From Streptomyces sp. JJ66 (lineage in GTDB: Bacteria; Actinomycetota; Actinomycetes; Streptomycetales; Streptomycetaceae): 64,000 bases of DNA. How positions within the stretch are numbered: the stretch's first letter is position 1; each line of letters opens with the position of its first letter. The stretch covers positions 3,144 through 67,143 of the forward strand of contig NZ_JAEVFI010000027.1 of assembly GCF_019303495.1 (NCBI RefSeq), read 5' to 3'. The position numbers and the translations under genes are program-made. The notes under the pieces are model-generated. The model did no database searches. It saw only the letters and a list, made by a program, of their open reading frames with translations, and was not told the origin of the DNA. Below, one piece after another: positions 39,420 through 48,469 of the stretch.

Positions 39420-40193
39420 CTAGCGGACGCCGGCGACGCGGGCCATACCGGCCGCGCGCCGTGGCTGCTCCGGCACACCGCCCGCGCGTCCGGACGCGGG
39501 CGGCCCGGACGCTCCGGACCGCTGGCCCCGCGCACCCCCGGCCGCCGCGGCACGCCGGGGACCAGCCGCCGCCACGCCGTTCTGCACGTCCATCACCGCG
39601 TGGGCGACAAGGCCGCCCATCGGGTCGTGCCGGATCAGGTCCCGCAGGCGGGAACGGCACGACCGGCCCTCGTTGCCGGGGTAAAGGTGCTTGCCGAGCC
39701 CGACCGCGTGGGCCAGTGCGGCCAGCGCGGCCGTCCGTGGGTCCGGCGGCACGCCGGTACGGATCGCGGCATCCAGCCGGGCCCTGATCTCCCGGCTGAT
39801 CGCCGTGTCCGTCGCCTGGTAGCGCGTCGTCGGCAGCACCCCGCACATCTGGCCGTTGACGGCATGCACCATGCCGCAGCGCTCCAGGTGCGTGAGGTAC
39901 GTCTGGCGCAGCCCCAGCCGAGGCCCGCCGACCCAGTGGACGGCCCGCACCGGGCTGCCGCGTCTGCGCAGCAGTTCCAGCGCGGAGTCCAGTGTCGGAT
40001 CTCCCGTCGGCCGTGGCAGCACCACGGCTATGCGGTCCCCGTCTGGGGCTATACGCCCGGCCATGGCCAGCTCGACGAGCTGCGCTCCAGCAAGGCCGAG
40101 ATCGAGCGACTGCGGCTGTGCCGTGGTACCCGTGGCCGGGTCCAAAGCCAGCAGCAGCAGCTCCTCCGGAATTGTTCTGCGAATCCTGCCCAT
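39420..40193 (-). CDS. GPP34 (GOLPH3/Vps74-like) family protein
   Basis: A 257-residue protein starting MGRIRRTIPEELLLLALDP. The GPP34 fold is visible as LDLGLAGAQLVELAMAGRIA, HWVGGPRLGLRQTYLTHLE and then LAALAHAVGLGKHLYPGNEG with RLRDLIRHDPMGGLV. Eukaryotic GOLPH3 binds phosphoinositide at Golgi membranes. Bacterial members are common in streptomycetes and of unknown function, probably membrane-associated. The last 45 residues are Ala/Gly/Arg-rich. It is divergent from the carboxypeptidase gene (218-base shared spacer). Confidence 0.88.
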   Translation of the reverse strand: MGRIRRTIPEELLLLALDPATGTTAQPQSLDLGLAGAQLVELAMAGRIAPDGDRIAVVLPRPTGDPTLDSALELLRRRGSPVRAVHWVGGPRLGLRQTYLTHLERCGMVHAVNGQMCGVLPTTRYQATDTAISREIRARLDAAIRTGVPPDPRTAALAALAHAVGLGKHLYPGNEGRSCRSRLRDLIRHDPMGGLVAHAVMDVQNGVAAAGPRRAAAAGGARGQRSGASGPPASGRAGGVPEQPRRAAGMARVAGVR

Positions 40194-40411
40194 CCATGCC
40201 TCCCCGCGTGGATGCATGACAGGGTGACCCCTCTCACATTGTTCTGTCGAGAGCACCTGACCGCTATGTACGGGAACCAGTAGGTATGTCGTACCCGTCT
40301 GGCCACTGGGAGGCCGGGGTCAGCCGCGTCGCGCGTTCGAATCCGGACGCGCGGACGGCGACACTGGTGCGGCAGACGCGAAGCGTTTCAGTGGATACAG
40401 CAGGAGGCACG

Positions 40412-42583
40412 GTGGCGGGCGAGTCCCCCGACAAGTCGAAGCACGTGGGGTCGTCGGGGGAGACGACGGAGGAACGAGGGACGGTTCCCGCCCATCGGGA
40501 GGCCACCGACCCCCGCACGGCGTACACCTCCGGCCCAAAGGACCCCGAGACCGCGCCGGACCAGGGCGCCACGACCCCGGCGCCCGGAAAGACCCCGAGC
40601 CGGGCAACGCCTGCGGACTCCGGCCTCGGCTCCAGCTCCGGGACCGGCCCGGCCGACTCCCCGGCGGCGTCCGGCGCGGCCCCGGGGCCGCAGGCCGACG
40701 CGGAGTCGAGCCCGGCCACCACACCGAACCGGGACGCGTCCGCCGACACCACGTCGGACGCCGACGCCAAGCCGCAGCCCGAGCCTGCGCCGCAGCCGGA
40801 ACCCGCGCCGGAGGCGCAGCCGAAGCAGAACGCCGAGCCCGGGCGCGACGCCGACCCCGAGTCCACGGCGAACGCCAACGCCGAGGGCGCCCCCGACGCC
40901 GAGCCGGAACCCGGTGCCGACGCGCAGCCGAAGCCGGAGCCCGACCCGGAACCCAAGCTTGAGCCGAAGCCCGAGCCCGGCCCCCAGCCCGAGCCGAAAC
41001 CCGAGCCGGAGCCAAAGCCGGAGCCAAAGCCCGAGCCGGAGCCGGAGTCCCGCCCCGAGCACCCCGCCGAGCGCACCAGCCGGTTCGTGGCGTTGCGCTC
41101 GGCCGACGCCACCAGCCCCCCGCGCGCCGAGCCGGAGAAGCCCGCCCCCGGGAAACCCACCCCCACCCAGCCCGAGCCCGCACCCGGCCCCGTACCCAAG
41201 CCCGCCCCCAAACCCCAACCCGAGCCCGCCCCCACCCCCGCCGACCGGACCGCCGAAGTCCCCGAGCCGGAGCGGACGCGGCAGCAGCCGATGCCGCCCA
41301 CACCGGGACAGCAGCCGCTCGACCTGCTCGCGGAGCTGACCAACAAGCCCGCGCCGCCCAAGACACCGCTGCGCACGTTCCTGCGCCGGATCAAGATCTA
41401 CACCCCGCTCATCCTCCTCCTGGTGTTCGTGGTGGGCACGGCCCAGCTGTTGCGTCCGCTGCCCGAGCCGGAGCTGGAGCTCACCGCGAACGCGTCATAC
41501 GCCTTCGACGGCGCCGAGCCGCAGATCGCCTGGCCCAGTGAGGGGCAGGCGGCCATGGAGGTGGACGGACTCGGCTCGTTCGGCACGCACGGCGAGCAGA
41601 AGCCGGTGCCGATCGCCAGCGTCGCGAAGGTGATGACGGCGTACGTGCTGCTCAAGGAGCACCCGGTGAAGCCGGGTGAGGAGGGCGCGAGCATCCCGGT
41701 GGACGAGCAGGCCGAGCAGGAGGCGGGCCTGAGCGAGCAGGGCGAGTCGACGGTCGAGGTGACGGCCGGTGAAACGATCACGCAGGGCGAGGCACTCAAC
41801 GCGCTGATGATCGCGTCGGCGAACAACGTGGCCCGGCTCGTCGCGCGCTGGGACGCGGGCTCGGAGAAGGCGTTCGTGGAGAAGATGAACGCCGCCGCCA
41901 AGGACCTGGGCATGAAGAACACCACCTACACCGACCCCAGCGGGCTGCGCGCGGAGACGGTCAGCACGGCCGAGGACCAGGTGAAGCTGGGCAAGGCGGT
42001 GATGGAGTTCGAGGTGTTCCGCGACATCGTCAACAAGCCGAGCTATGAGGACAGCAGCGGCAAGACGCACCGCAACTGGAACTTCCTCGTCCCGCAGTTC
42101 GGCACGGTCGGCATCAAGACCGGCACCACCACCGCCGCCGGCGGCAACCTGCTGTTCGCCGCGACGGCCGACGCCGGCGGCACCCGGCAGCTGGTCATCG
42201 GCGCCGTCCTCGGCCAGCACCAGCCCTCGATCATCGACACGGTGCTGGCGGCGGGCAAGGAGCTGATCCTGTCCGCACAGGACGTGCTCGCCTCGGAGAC
42301 GTTCGTCAAGAAGGGCGAGGTTGTCGGCGTCGTGGATGACGGTCTCGGCGGCCGGACGCCGCTGGTCGCCACCGAGGACGTCGCCGCCGTCGGCTGGTCG
42401 GGGCTGACGGTGGACCTGGGCCTGGACGCGCCGAAGGACGGCGTGCCGCACGAGGCGGAACCGGGCACGGAGGTCGGACACCTGACGGTCGGGGACGGGC
42501 CGGGGCAGGTACGGGTGCCCGTCGCGCTGGAGCGCGAGCTGACGGAGCCCGGACCGGGGGCGAAGCTCACCCGCGTCCGGTAA
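40412..42583 (+). CDS. D-alanyl-D-alanine carboxypeptidase with long Pro/Glu-rich N-terminus
   Basis: A 723-residue penicillin-binding protein. GTG at 40412 has AGGAGG 4 bases upstream. Residues 1-315 are a disordered cytoplasmic region rich in Ala, Pro, Glu and Lys with a PEPKPEPK-like run near 175-212. One membrane helix (YTPLILLLVFVVGTAQLL, about 330-347) follows. The extracellular catalytic domain carries S403VAK, S469AN and K569TG, the three PBP motifs of the DacA class. It trims pentapeptide stems and so limits crosslinking. The long N-terminus is far beyond normal PBP5 length. A terminator and repeats follow. Confidence 0.92.
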   Translation: MAGESPDKSKHVGSSGETTEERGTVPAHREATDPRTAYTSGPKDPETAPDQGATTPAPGKTPSRATPADSGLGSSSGTGPADSPAASGAAPGPQADAESSPATTPNRDASADTTSDADAKPQPEPAPQPEPAPEAQPKQNAEPGRDADPESTANANAEGAPDAEPEPGADAQPKPEPDPEPKLEPKPEPGPQPEPKPEPEPKPEPKPEPEPESRPEHPAERTSRFVALRSADATSPPRAEPEKPAPGKPTPTQPEPAPGPVPKPAPKPQPEPAPTPADRTAEVPEPERTRQQPMPPTPGQQPLDLLAELTNKPAPPKTPLRTFLRRIKIYTPLILLLVFVVGTAQLLRPLPEPELELTANASYAFDGAEPQIAWPSEGQAAMEVDGLGSFGTHGEQKPVPIASVAKVMTAYVLLKEHPVKPGEEGASIPVDEQAEQEAGLSEQGESTVEVTAGETITQGEALNALMIASANNVARLVARWDAGSEKAFVEKMNAAAKDLGMKNTTYTDPSGLRAETVSTAEDQVKLGKAVMEFEVFRDIVNKPSYEDSSGKTHRNWNFLVPQFGTVGIKTGTTTAAGGNLLFAATADAGGTRQLVIGAVLGQHQPSIIDTVLAAGKELILSAQDVLASETFVKKGEVVGVVDDGLGGRTPLVATEDVAAVGWSGLTVDLGLDAPKDGVPHEAEPGTEVGHLTVGDGPGQVRVPVALERELTEPGPGAKLTRVR

Positions 42584-42649
42584 CCCACCCCCGTCCCACC
42601 GGGTAACACTCCCCCGCCGTGGGTCCCCCGGTCGCGCCCCGCGCCCAGC

Positions 42650-42720
42650 CAGGCACCCGCCTGTGCCAGACACCCGCCTTGGCCGGGCACCCGCCCGTGC
42701 CGGGCACGCCCTGGCCAGGC
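42650..42720 (+). repeat. degenerate 17-bp repeats after the carboxypeptidase gene
   Basis: GGCACCCGCCTGTGCC recurs with changes about four times (GACACCCGCCTTGGCC, GGCACCCGCCCGTGCC, GGCACGCCCTGGCC). Pairs of units can also form small hairpins. It is non-coding. Confidence 0.55.
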
Positions 42721-42721
42721 T

Positions 42722-42760
42722 CCCGCCCCGCCCGGTAACGGTCTGACCGGGCGGGGCGGG
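42722..42760 (+). terminator. strong hairpin terminator between the carboxypeptidase and fbiC genes
   Basis: CCCGCCCCGCCCGGT (42722-42736) pairs exactly with the complement at 42746-42760 around a 9-base loop. It ends 21 bases before the fbiC ATG, so it either terminates the upstream transcript or lies in the 5' leader of fbiC. Confidence 0.8.
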
Positions 42761-42781
42761 TCAGCGTCGTACGCTCGGGGC

Positions 42782-45436
42782 ATGCCTTCCGACGCGCAGC
42801 ACCCCGCCCCGTCGTCCGGACCGACCGCCGCCACCCCCGCACCCACCGCCAACGCGATGCGCCGCGCGCTGAGGCGGGCGCGGGACGGCGTCGCGCTGGA
42901 CGTGGACGAGGCGGCCGTCCTGCTCCAGGCGCGCGGCGCGGACCTGGCGGACCTGACCGCCTCCGCCGCCCGGGTACGCGACGCCGGGCTGGCGGCGGCG
43001 GGGCGGCCCGGCGTCATCACCTACTCCAAGTCGGTGTTCGTGCCGCTGACCCGGCTGTGCCGCGACCGGTGCCACTACTGCACGTTCGCCACCGTGCCCG
43101 GCAAGTTGCGGCGCGAGGGTCACGGGATGTTCCTGTCCGTGGACGAGGTGCTCGACATCGCGCGGCGTGGCGCGGCGCTCGGCTGCAAGGAAGCGCTGAT
43201 CACGCTCGGCGACCAGCCCGAGGACCGCTGGCCCGAGGCGCGTGAGTGGCTGGACGCGCGCGGCTACGACGACACGCTGGCCTACGTGCGGGCGGTGTCG
43301 ATCCGGGTGCTGGAGGAGACGGGGCTGCTGCCGCACCTGAACCCCGGCGTCGTCTCCTGGTCGGACTTCCAGCGGCTCAAGCCCGTCGCGCCGTCGATGG
43401 GGATGATGCTGGAGACGACGGCGACGCGGCTGTGGAGCGAGCCCGGCGGCCCGCACCACGGCTCACCGGACAAGGACCCGGCCGTGCGGCTGCGGGTACT
43501 TGAGGACGCGGGCCGCTCGTCCGTCCCCTTCACCAGCGGGCTGCTGATCGGGATCGGGGAGACGGTCGTCGAGCGCGCGGAGTCGCTGTTCGCGCTGCGC
43601 CGGGTCGCCCGCGCCTACCAGGGCATCCAGGAACTGATCATCCAGAACTTCCGGGCCAAGCCGGACACGGTGATGCGGCACGCGCCGGACGCCGAACTGG
43701 ACGACCTGGTGGCCACGGTGGCCGTCGCCCGGCACATCCTGGGACCGTCCGCCTGCCTCCAGGCGCCGCCGAACCTGGTGGACGACGGGGAGCGTGCCGG
43801 GGCGAGTGCCGGGGTAAGTGACGCCTACGCGCGCCTGATCGGGGCCGGAATCGACGACTGGGGCGGCGTCTCCCCGGTGACGCCCGACCACGTCAACCCC
43901 GAGCGTCCGTGGCCGCAGCTGGACCTGCTCGCCGAGCGCTCGGCCGCCGCCGGGTTCGAGCTGCGCGAACGGCTGTGCGTCTACCCCGAGTTCGTCCGGC
44001 GCGGTGAGCCGTGGCTGGACCCGCGCGTCCTCCCCCACGTGCGCGCGCTGGCCGACCCGGAAACGGGGCTGGCCCGCCCGGACGCCGTCCTCACCGGCCA
44101 CCCGTGGCAGGAGCCGGACGAGCCGTTCACCGCGAGTGGCCGCACCGACCTGCACCGCACCATCGACACCACCGGCCGCACCGCCGACCGGCGCGACGAC
44201 TTCGACGAGGTGTACGGCGACTGGGCCGCGCTGCGCGAGCAGGCCGCGCCCGGGATGGCGCCGGAGCGCATCGACGGCGACGTGCGCGCCGCGCTCTCCC
44301 AGGCCGCCGCCGACCCCACCCAGCTCACCGACGACCAGGCCCTCACCCTCCTCCACGCCGACGGTCCGGCGCTGGACGCCCTGTGCTCCATCGCCGACAC
44401 GCTGCGCCGCGACGTGGTGGGCGACGAGGTCACCTACGTCGTCACCCGGAACATCAACTTCACCAACGTCTGCTACACCGGCTGCCGCTTCTGCGCCTTC
44501 GCCCAGCGCCGCACGGACGCCGACGCGTACACCCTCTCCTTGTCCCAGGTCGCCGACCGGGCCCAGCAGGCGTGGGACGTCGGCGCGGTGGAGGTGTGCA
44601 TGCAGGGCGGAATCCACCCCGACCTGCCGGGCACCGCCTACTTCGACATCGCCCGCGCGGTGAAGGAGCGCGTGCCCGGCATCCACGTCCACGCGTTCTC
44701 GCCGATGGAGGTCGTCAACGGCGCGTCCCGCACCGGCCTGTCCCTCCGCGACTGGCTGACGGCGGCCAAAGAGGCGGGCCTGGACTCCCTTCCCGGCACC
44801 GCCGCCGAGATCCTGGACGACGACGTGCGCTGGGTGCTGACCAAGGGCAAGCTGCCTGCGGCCACCTGGATCGAGGTGGTCACCACCGCCCACTCGCTCG
44901 GCCTGCGCACCTCGTCCACGATGATGTACGGCCACGTTGACCAGCCGCGCCACTGGCTCGGGCACCTGCGCACCCTGGCCCGCGTCCAGCAGGAGACGGG
45001 CGGCTTCACCGAGTTCGTCACGCTCCCCTTCATCCACACCAACGCGCCCGTCTACCTCGCCGGGATCGCCCGCCCGGGCCCGTCCACCCGCGACAACCGC
45101 GCGGTGACCGCCATGGCCCGCCTCCTCCTCCACCCTCACATCCCCAACATCCAGACCAGCTGGGTCAAGCTCGGCGCGGAGGGCGCGGCCGAGATGCTGC
45201 GCTCCGGCGCCAACGACCTGGGCGGCACGCTGATGGAGGAGACGATCTCACGCATGGCCGGATCCAGCTACGGCAGTTACCGCTCCGTGCGCGACCTGCG
45301 CGCCATCGCCGCCTCCGTCGGCCGCCCCGCCCGCCCCCGCACCACCACCTACGGCGAGGTCCCCGCCGACCGCGTAGCCACCGCCGAGTCCTCCGACGGC
45401 CACCTCCCCCAACTCCTCCCCCTCCTGAACCCCTGA
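42782..45436 (+). CDS. fbiC: 7,8-didemethyl-8-hydroxy-5-deazariboflavin (FO) synthase, bifunctional CofGH
   Basis: An 884-residue double radical-SAM enzyme. The N-terminal CofG-like half has the cluster motif CRDRCHYCTF (about residues 95-104). The C-terminal CofH-like half has CYTGCRFCAF (about 565-574). Both are C-x3-C-x2-C sites for 4Fe-4S. Other family segments are SWSDFQRLKPVAPSMGMMLE and EVCMQGGIHPDLPGTAYF. It makes the deazaflavin core of coenzyme F420 from tyrosine and a riboflavin precursor. The ATG is within a tight leader after a hairpin. It is a single gene; other F420 genes are not in the window. Confidence 0.97.
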   Translation: MPSDAQHPAPSSGPTAATPAPTANAMRRALRRARDGVALDVDEAAVLLQARGADLADLTASAARVRDAGLAAAGRPGVITYSKSVFVPLTRLCRDRCHYCTFATVPGKLRREGHGMFLSVDEVLDIARRGAALGCKEALITLGDQPEDRWPEAREWLDARGYDDTLAYVRAVSIRVLEETGLLPHLNPGVVSWSDFQRLKPVAPSMGMMLETTATRLWSEPGGPHHGSPDKDPAVRLRVLEDAGRSSVPFTSGLLIGIGETVVERAESLFALRRVARAYQGIQELIIQNFRAKPDTVMRHAPDAELDDLVATVAVARHILGPSACLQAPPNLVDDGERAGASAGVSDAYARLIGAGIDDWGGVSPVTPDHVNPERPWPQLDLLAERSAAAGFELRERLCVYPEFVRRGEPWLDPRVLPHVRALADPETGLARPDAVLTGHPWQEPDEPFTASGRTDLHRTIDTTGRTADRRDDFDEVYGDWAALREQAAPGMAPERIDGDVRAALSQAAADPTQLTDDQALTLLHADGPALDALCSIADTLRRDVVGDEVTYVVTRNINFTNVCYTGCRFCAFAQRRTDADAYTLSLSQVADRAQQAWDVGAVEVCMQGGIHPDLPGTAYFDIARAVKERVPGIHVHAFSPMEVVNGASRTGLSLRDWLTAAKEAGLDSLPGTAAEILDDDVRWVLTKGKLPAATWIEVVTTAHSLGLRTSSTMMYGHVDQPRHWLGHLRTLARVQQETGGFTEFVTLPFIHTNAPVYLAGIARPGPSTRDNRAVTAMARLLLHPHIPNIQTSWVKLGAEGAAEMLRSGANDLGGTLMEETISRMAGSSYGSYRSVRDLRAIAASVGRPARPRTTTYGEVPADRVATAESSDGHLPQLLPLLNP

Positions 45437-45589
45437 CGCCCCACCCGGGCCGGGCTGGCTCGGTCTCCCTCACCGTCGTGATAATCCCCAGCGCATCCTC
45501 GAAGAGAACCGGTGCCCACGTGGTTTCCTCCCGCAGTGCAGCGACGCGATCAGCCCCGGTAGCTGGAGATGGTCCGAAGGAAGTGACGG

Positions 45590-46348
45590 ATGAACGGTGA
45601 CGGCAGCAGGCCACAGCCCAAGTACCGGCGGATCGCCGAGGAGCTGAAGGGCGCGATCGCGGACGGCACTTATGCGCCCGGGGACCGGCTGCCGGGCGAG
45701 AACGACCTGATGGCCACGCACCAAGTGGCCAGGATGACGGCACGCCAGGCGCTCAGCGTGCTCCAGAGCGAAGGCATTGCCGAGGCCCGCAAGGGTGCGG
45801 GTGTCTTCGTCCGGGCCGTCCGTCCCCTTCGGCGGCGCAGCGTTCCGCGCGTGGCGCGGGAGCAGTGGGGAGCTGGGCGGTCGGTATGGGAGGCCGACGC
45901 GGAGGGCCGCGAGGTCAGCGTCGATCGCGTCCAGGTGAGCGAGGAGCCGGTACCGGACGCGATCGGCGTCGTCCTGGACGTGGGGCCGAACGCGCCGGTC
46001 TGCGTCCGCAGGCGACGGTATGCGCTGGACGGCGAACCCGTGCTGCTCGCCACGTCGTACCTGCCCGCCGAGCTGGTCCGGGGAACGCCCGTCACCGAAC
46101 CGGACACCGGGCCGGGTGGGCTCTACGCCCGGCTGACGGAGCTGGGGCACGAGCCGGTGCGGTTCCGGGAGGAGGTGCGCGCACGCATGCCCTCAGCGGA
46201 GGAGACCGACGCGCTTGCCCTGTCGGCGGGCACCCCGGTGATGCTGGTGTGCCGCACGGCCTACACCGAGGACGGCCGCGCGGTGGAGGTCAACGACATG
46301 ATCCTCCGCGCGGACGCGTACGTCCTGGAGTACGGCTTCAACGCCTGA
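45590..46348 (+). CDS. GntR-family regulator with UTRA domain (HutC subfamily)
   Basis: A 252-residue regulator. The winged HTH (about 10-75) has KYRRIAEELKGAIADGTYAP, GDRLPGENDLM and MTARQALSVLQSEGI. The UTRA ligand domain (about 95-245) has VCVRRRRYALDGEPV, SYLPAEL and PVMLVCRTAYTEDGR. It should repress a target until a small effector binds; no obvious target operon adjoins it. The ATG has a GAAGGAAG site 6 bases upstream. It borders the lower-GC accessory patch. Confidence 0.9.
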   Translation: MNGDGSRPQPKYRRIAEELKGAIADGTYAPGDRLPGENDLMATHQVARMTARQALSVLQSEGIAEARKGAGVFVRAVRPLRRRSVPRVAREQWGAGRSVWEADAEGREVSVDRVQVSEEPVPDAIGVVLDVGPNAPVCVRRRRYALDGEPVLLATSYLPAELVRGTPVTEPDTGPGGLYARLTELGHEPVRFREEVRARMPSAEETDALALSAGTPVMLVCRTAYTEDGRAVEVNDMILRADAYVLEYGFNA

Positions 46349-46392
46349 GCAGCCCATCGCCACGGCGGGCACGCCACGCGAGGCAACGGGCC

Positions 46393-46686
46393 TTAGCCGA
46401 TGGCGGCGAGGTCGTGCAGGCTGCGGCGGTGCTCTTCCGCGACCTCTACGCGCACCGGGCGGGCGCCGGTGGCCTGGGTGACCGTGTAGGCGGCCTGTAC
46501 TACGGCGTCCAGGAGGGAGATGCCTGGGGTCCAGCAGGCCACTTCGGAGGGGTCCGGCCCGCAGCAGGTGGGAGTGAGGGACCCGTTCTCCGGATTGCCC
46601 AGGTCTTCGCCCCGCTCGGCGAAAGGTTCCATGTCATCTTCGGTGAGCGTGCGGTCGAGAATGAGGGTGAAGTGCCAGTGCTGCAC
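46393..46686 (-). CDS. hypothetical protein of 97 residues
   Basis: Starts MQHWHFTLILDRTLTEDDME and contains VACWTPGISLLDAVVQAAYT and a C-terminal VRVEVAEEH segment. It recalls a small family found beside XRE/GntR regulators in streptomycetes, but I cannot name it. A terminator-like hairpin lies at 46831-46862, just upstream. Coding is supported by the strong GC bias at third positions in this frame and by size. Confidence 0.65.
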   Translation of the reverse strand: MQHWHFTLILDRTLTEDDMEPFAERGEDLGNPENGSLTPTCCGPDPSEVACWTPGISLLDAVVQAAYTVTQATGARPVRVEVAEEHRRSLHDLAAIG

Positions 46687-46830
46687 GTTTCCCGCCCTTC
46701 ATGGGTGCTTCCGCTCGTACGCGCTCAACCGGACCTCCACCTGAGGGCACGAACAGGCCAGTCAGGCGCCTTCACAGCCCTGCGCAGCATAGAGGCTCCA
46801 GGCGGCCCGCTTACCAACCGGCCTCGAACC

Positions 46831-46862
46831 GAGCGCGCCCCGCCATGAGGTGGGGCGCGCTC
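46831..46862. terminator. hairpin between two small minus-strand genes
   Basis: GAGCGCGCCCC (46831-46841) and GGGGCGCGCTC (46852-46862) pair exactly around a 10-base loop, 22 bases after the stop of the 55-residue gene on the minus strand. It likely ends that transcript. Confidence 0.75.
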
Positions 46863-46884
46863 TTCGTCATGCCTTCAGCCGTGG

Positions 46885-47052
46885 CTACTTGTCGTCGTCG
46901 GGCTTGGGTTCAGGGGGACGTGGGGCCTCCGGAGGCATCGGCCCTCCGTCGTGCCTGCCGCCGTCCAGGGCCGGGTGCGCGAACGGGATACCGCGCCAGC
47001 CCTCAGCATCCGGCGTACGAGACGCGTACGTCTCCACAGCCACACGGGTCAT
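46885..47052 (-). CDS. small hypothetical protein (55 residues)
   Basis: From ATG at 47052 with AAGGAG 8 bases upstream: MTRVAVETYASRTPDAEGW, then RGIPFAHPALDGG and a Pro-rich acidic end PEPKPDDDK. Its family is unknown to me. A GC hairpin (47085-47106) lies in its leader. The excellent ribosome binding site and a terminator after it argue for a real gene; a short peptide product, possibly modified, cannot be excluded. Confidence 0.55.
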   Translation of the reverse strand: MTRVAVETYASRTPDAEGWRGIPFAHPALDGGRHDGGPMPPEAPRPPEPKPDDDK

Positions 47053-47186
47053 GGGAACGCTCCTTTCTCCTCGGTGTTTCCGGACCCCGCCCGGCATGGG
47101 GCGGGGCGTCTGGGGATGAGCGCGCGGGCATGCGTGGCCAGCACGCCCCGAGACGGCGCAGGCACCGCCGCCTGCCTCAGACGGCC

Positions 47187-47285
47187 CTACTGACGCCCCT
47201 TCGCCTGGCAGATGGAGCACGGGAAGGGACACGGCTTGACGACCGCCCCACGCGGAACGAACACCACACCGGACGCACGGTCCAC
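47187..47285 (-). CDS. possible 32-residue Cys-rich peptide
   Basis: A minus-strand frame from GTG at 47285 reads VDRASGVVFVPRGAVVKPCP and ends CSICQAKGRQ before TAG, giving a C-x4-C-x2-C pattern. It follows the 64-residue gene directly; the open frame reaches back into that gene's stop (CTGA). There is no strong ribosome binding site, so the start and the reality of the gene are uncertain. Confidence 0.35.
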   Translation of the reverse strand: MDRASGVVFVPRGAVVKPCPFPCSICQAKGRQ

Positions 47286-47314
47286 CCGGGGAACACCGGA
47301 CGCCGGGGCCGCCG

Positions 47315-47509
47315 TCAGTGCCCCTCGGGGTGCCGGGCCAGGAAGACGTTGCAGTCAGAGACCGTCGTCATGTCCCCACCCGCACGCGCACGATCCCGCA
47401 CACTCACCAGCGCAGCACACCCCGCACACCCCTCCACCGGCTCCGGCGCCGCCTCCCAGCGCAACGGCAACTCAACCGGCGCAGTGGAATACCTCGTTGG
47501 CTCGGACAT
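47315..47509 (-). CDS. small hypothetical protein with Cys pairs (64 residues)
   Basis: From the ATG at 47509 (MSEPTRYSTAPVELPLRWEA), with GAAGGGG about 7 bases upstream. It contains EGCAGCAALV and a C-terminal SDCNVFLARHPEGH. Similar short CxxC proteins accompany Scr1-type regulators in streptomycetes; none has a known role that I can name. It is between the second Scr1-type gene and other small genes, all on the minus strand. Confidence 0.55.
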   Translation of the reverse strand: MSEPTRYSTAPVELPLRWEAAPEPVEGCAGCAALVSVRDRARAGGDMTTVSDCNVFLARHPEGH

Positions 47510-47598
47510 CCGACACCCCTTCGCGTCACTCACGTGATGAAGACGCTACGGAGCGTTGACATCCAACATCTATGAAGTTCCAGAGAGTTCCACGCTCA

Positions 47599-48450
47599 TC
47601 ACTCCAACGCGTCAATCGCCGCGATGATCAACGCCCGGGCTTCTGCCCCGTGCACGGCCAGCCGAGAGAACTCCTGAAATGCGCGGAGGTATTGACTGAC
47701 TTCACTCGGCGCAGTGATGTTCACGCGCGCGGTAAGCAGCTCGACTTCGGCTTGCTCGGTGTCGTACACGCTGAACGTTTCCGTTTTCCACATGCACCGC
47801 TCAACGGAAAATGGAATCACACCTAGCGAAACGGAAGGAAATGCCATGGACGACAGCAGATAACCGAGCTGTCCGGCCATGGTCTCAGCGTCGCCCACGC
47901 GGTGCCGTAGCACCGCTTCTTCAAGTACCAACGCAAATCGATGACCACCTTCTCGAACCACTCGAAAAGAACGATCCAGCCGAGCATCAGCGGCGGCACT
48001 CACGTCGTCAGGAAGCTGGTGGAACTTGCTAATGGAACGCAGCAGCGCCGATGCGTAGGCGTGGGTTTGCAGCACTCCGGGTACTACATTCGAGCAGTAG
48101 GTGCGGAACACCCCCGTGCGCTCGTACAACGGGATGTATGATTCCTGGAGCTGCTTCAAGCCAGATCGCTGAACACGGCGCCACTCAACGTACATGTTGT
48201 CGGCAGAGCGAGCCACAGCAACTAGATCTGCCGCTTGGTCGTCAGCATCGCAAGCACGACACCATGCGCGAATGTCTTCGGGGGTAGGCGCAGTGACGGC
48301 GTTCTCGAGACGAGAGACTTTGGACTTGCACCAACCAGCACTGACAGCCACAGTGTGGCCAGACAAGCCCGCGTCCTTCCTGATCTCCCGTAGTCGGTCA
48401 GCTACGGCCTTACGGGCCTCTTGCGCACTTGACGAGGGGGAGGCGGGCAT
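47599..48450 (-). CDS. second Scr1-type XRE regulator (HTH + DUF5753)
   Basis: A 283-residue regulator starting MPASPSSSAQEARKAVADRL. The HTH has LREIRKDAGLSGHTVAVSAG and KSKVSRLENAVTAPTPEDI. The DUF5753 part has YERTGVFRTYCSNVVPGVLQ, LEEAVLRHRVGDAETM and IPFSVERCMWKTETF. Its codon use is clearly less GC-biased than its neighbours. It lies next to a DUF6879 gene, the usual alternative partner of such regulators, with 19 bases between. Confidence 0.9.
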   Translation of the reverse strand: MPASPSSSAQEARKAVADRLREIRKDAGLSGHTVAVSAGWCKSKVSRLENAVTAPTPEDIRAWCRACDADDQAADLVAVARSADNMYVEWRRVQRSGLKQLQESYIPLYERTGVFRTYCSNVVPGVLQTHAYASALLRSISKFHQLPDDVSAAADARLDRSFRVVREGGHRFALVLEEAVLRHRVGDAETMAGQLGYLLSSMAFPSVSLGVIPFSVERCMWKTETFSVYDTEQAEVELLTARVNITAPSEVSQYLRAFQEFSRLAVHGAEARALIIAAIDALE

Positions 48451-48469
48451 GTCTTAGTCAGTCAGCCCG

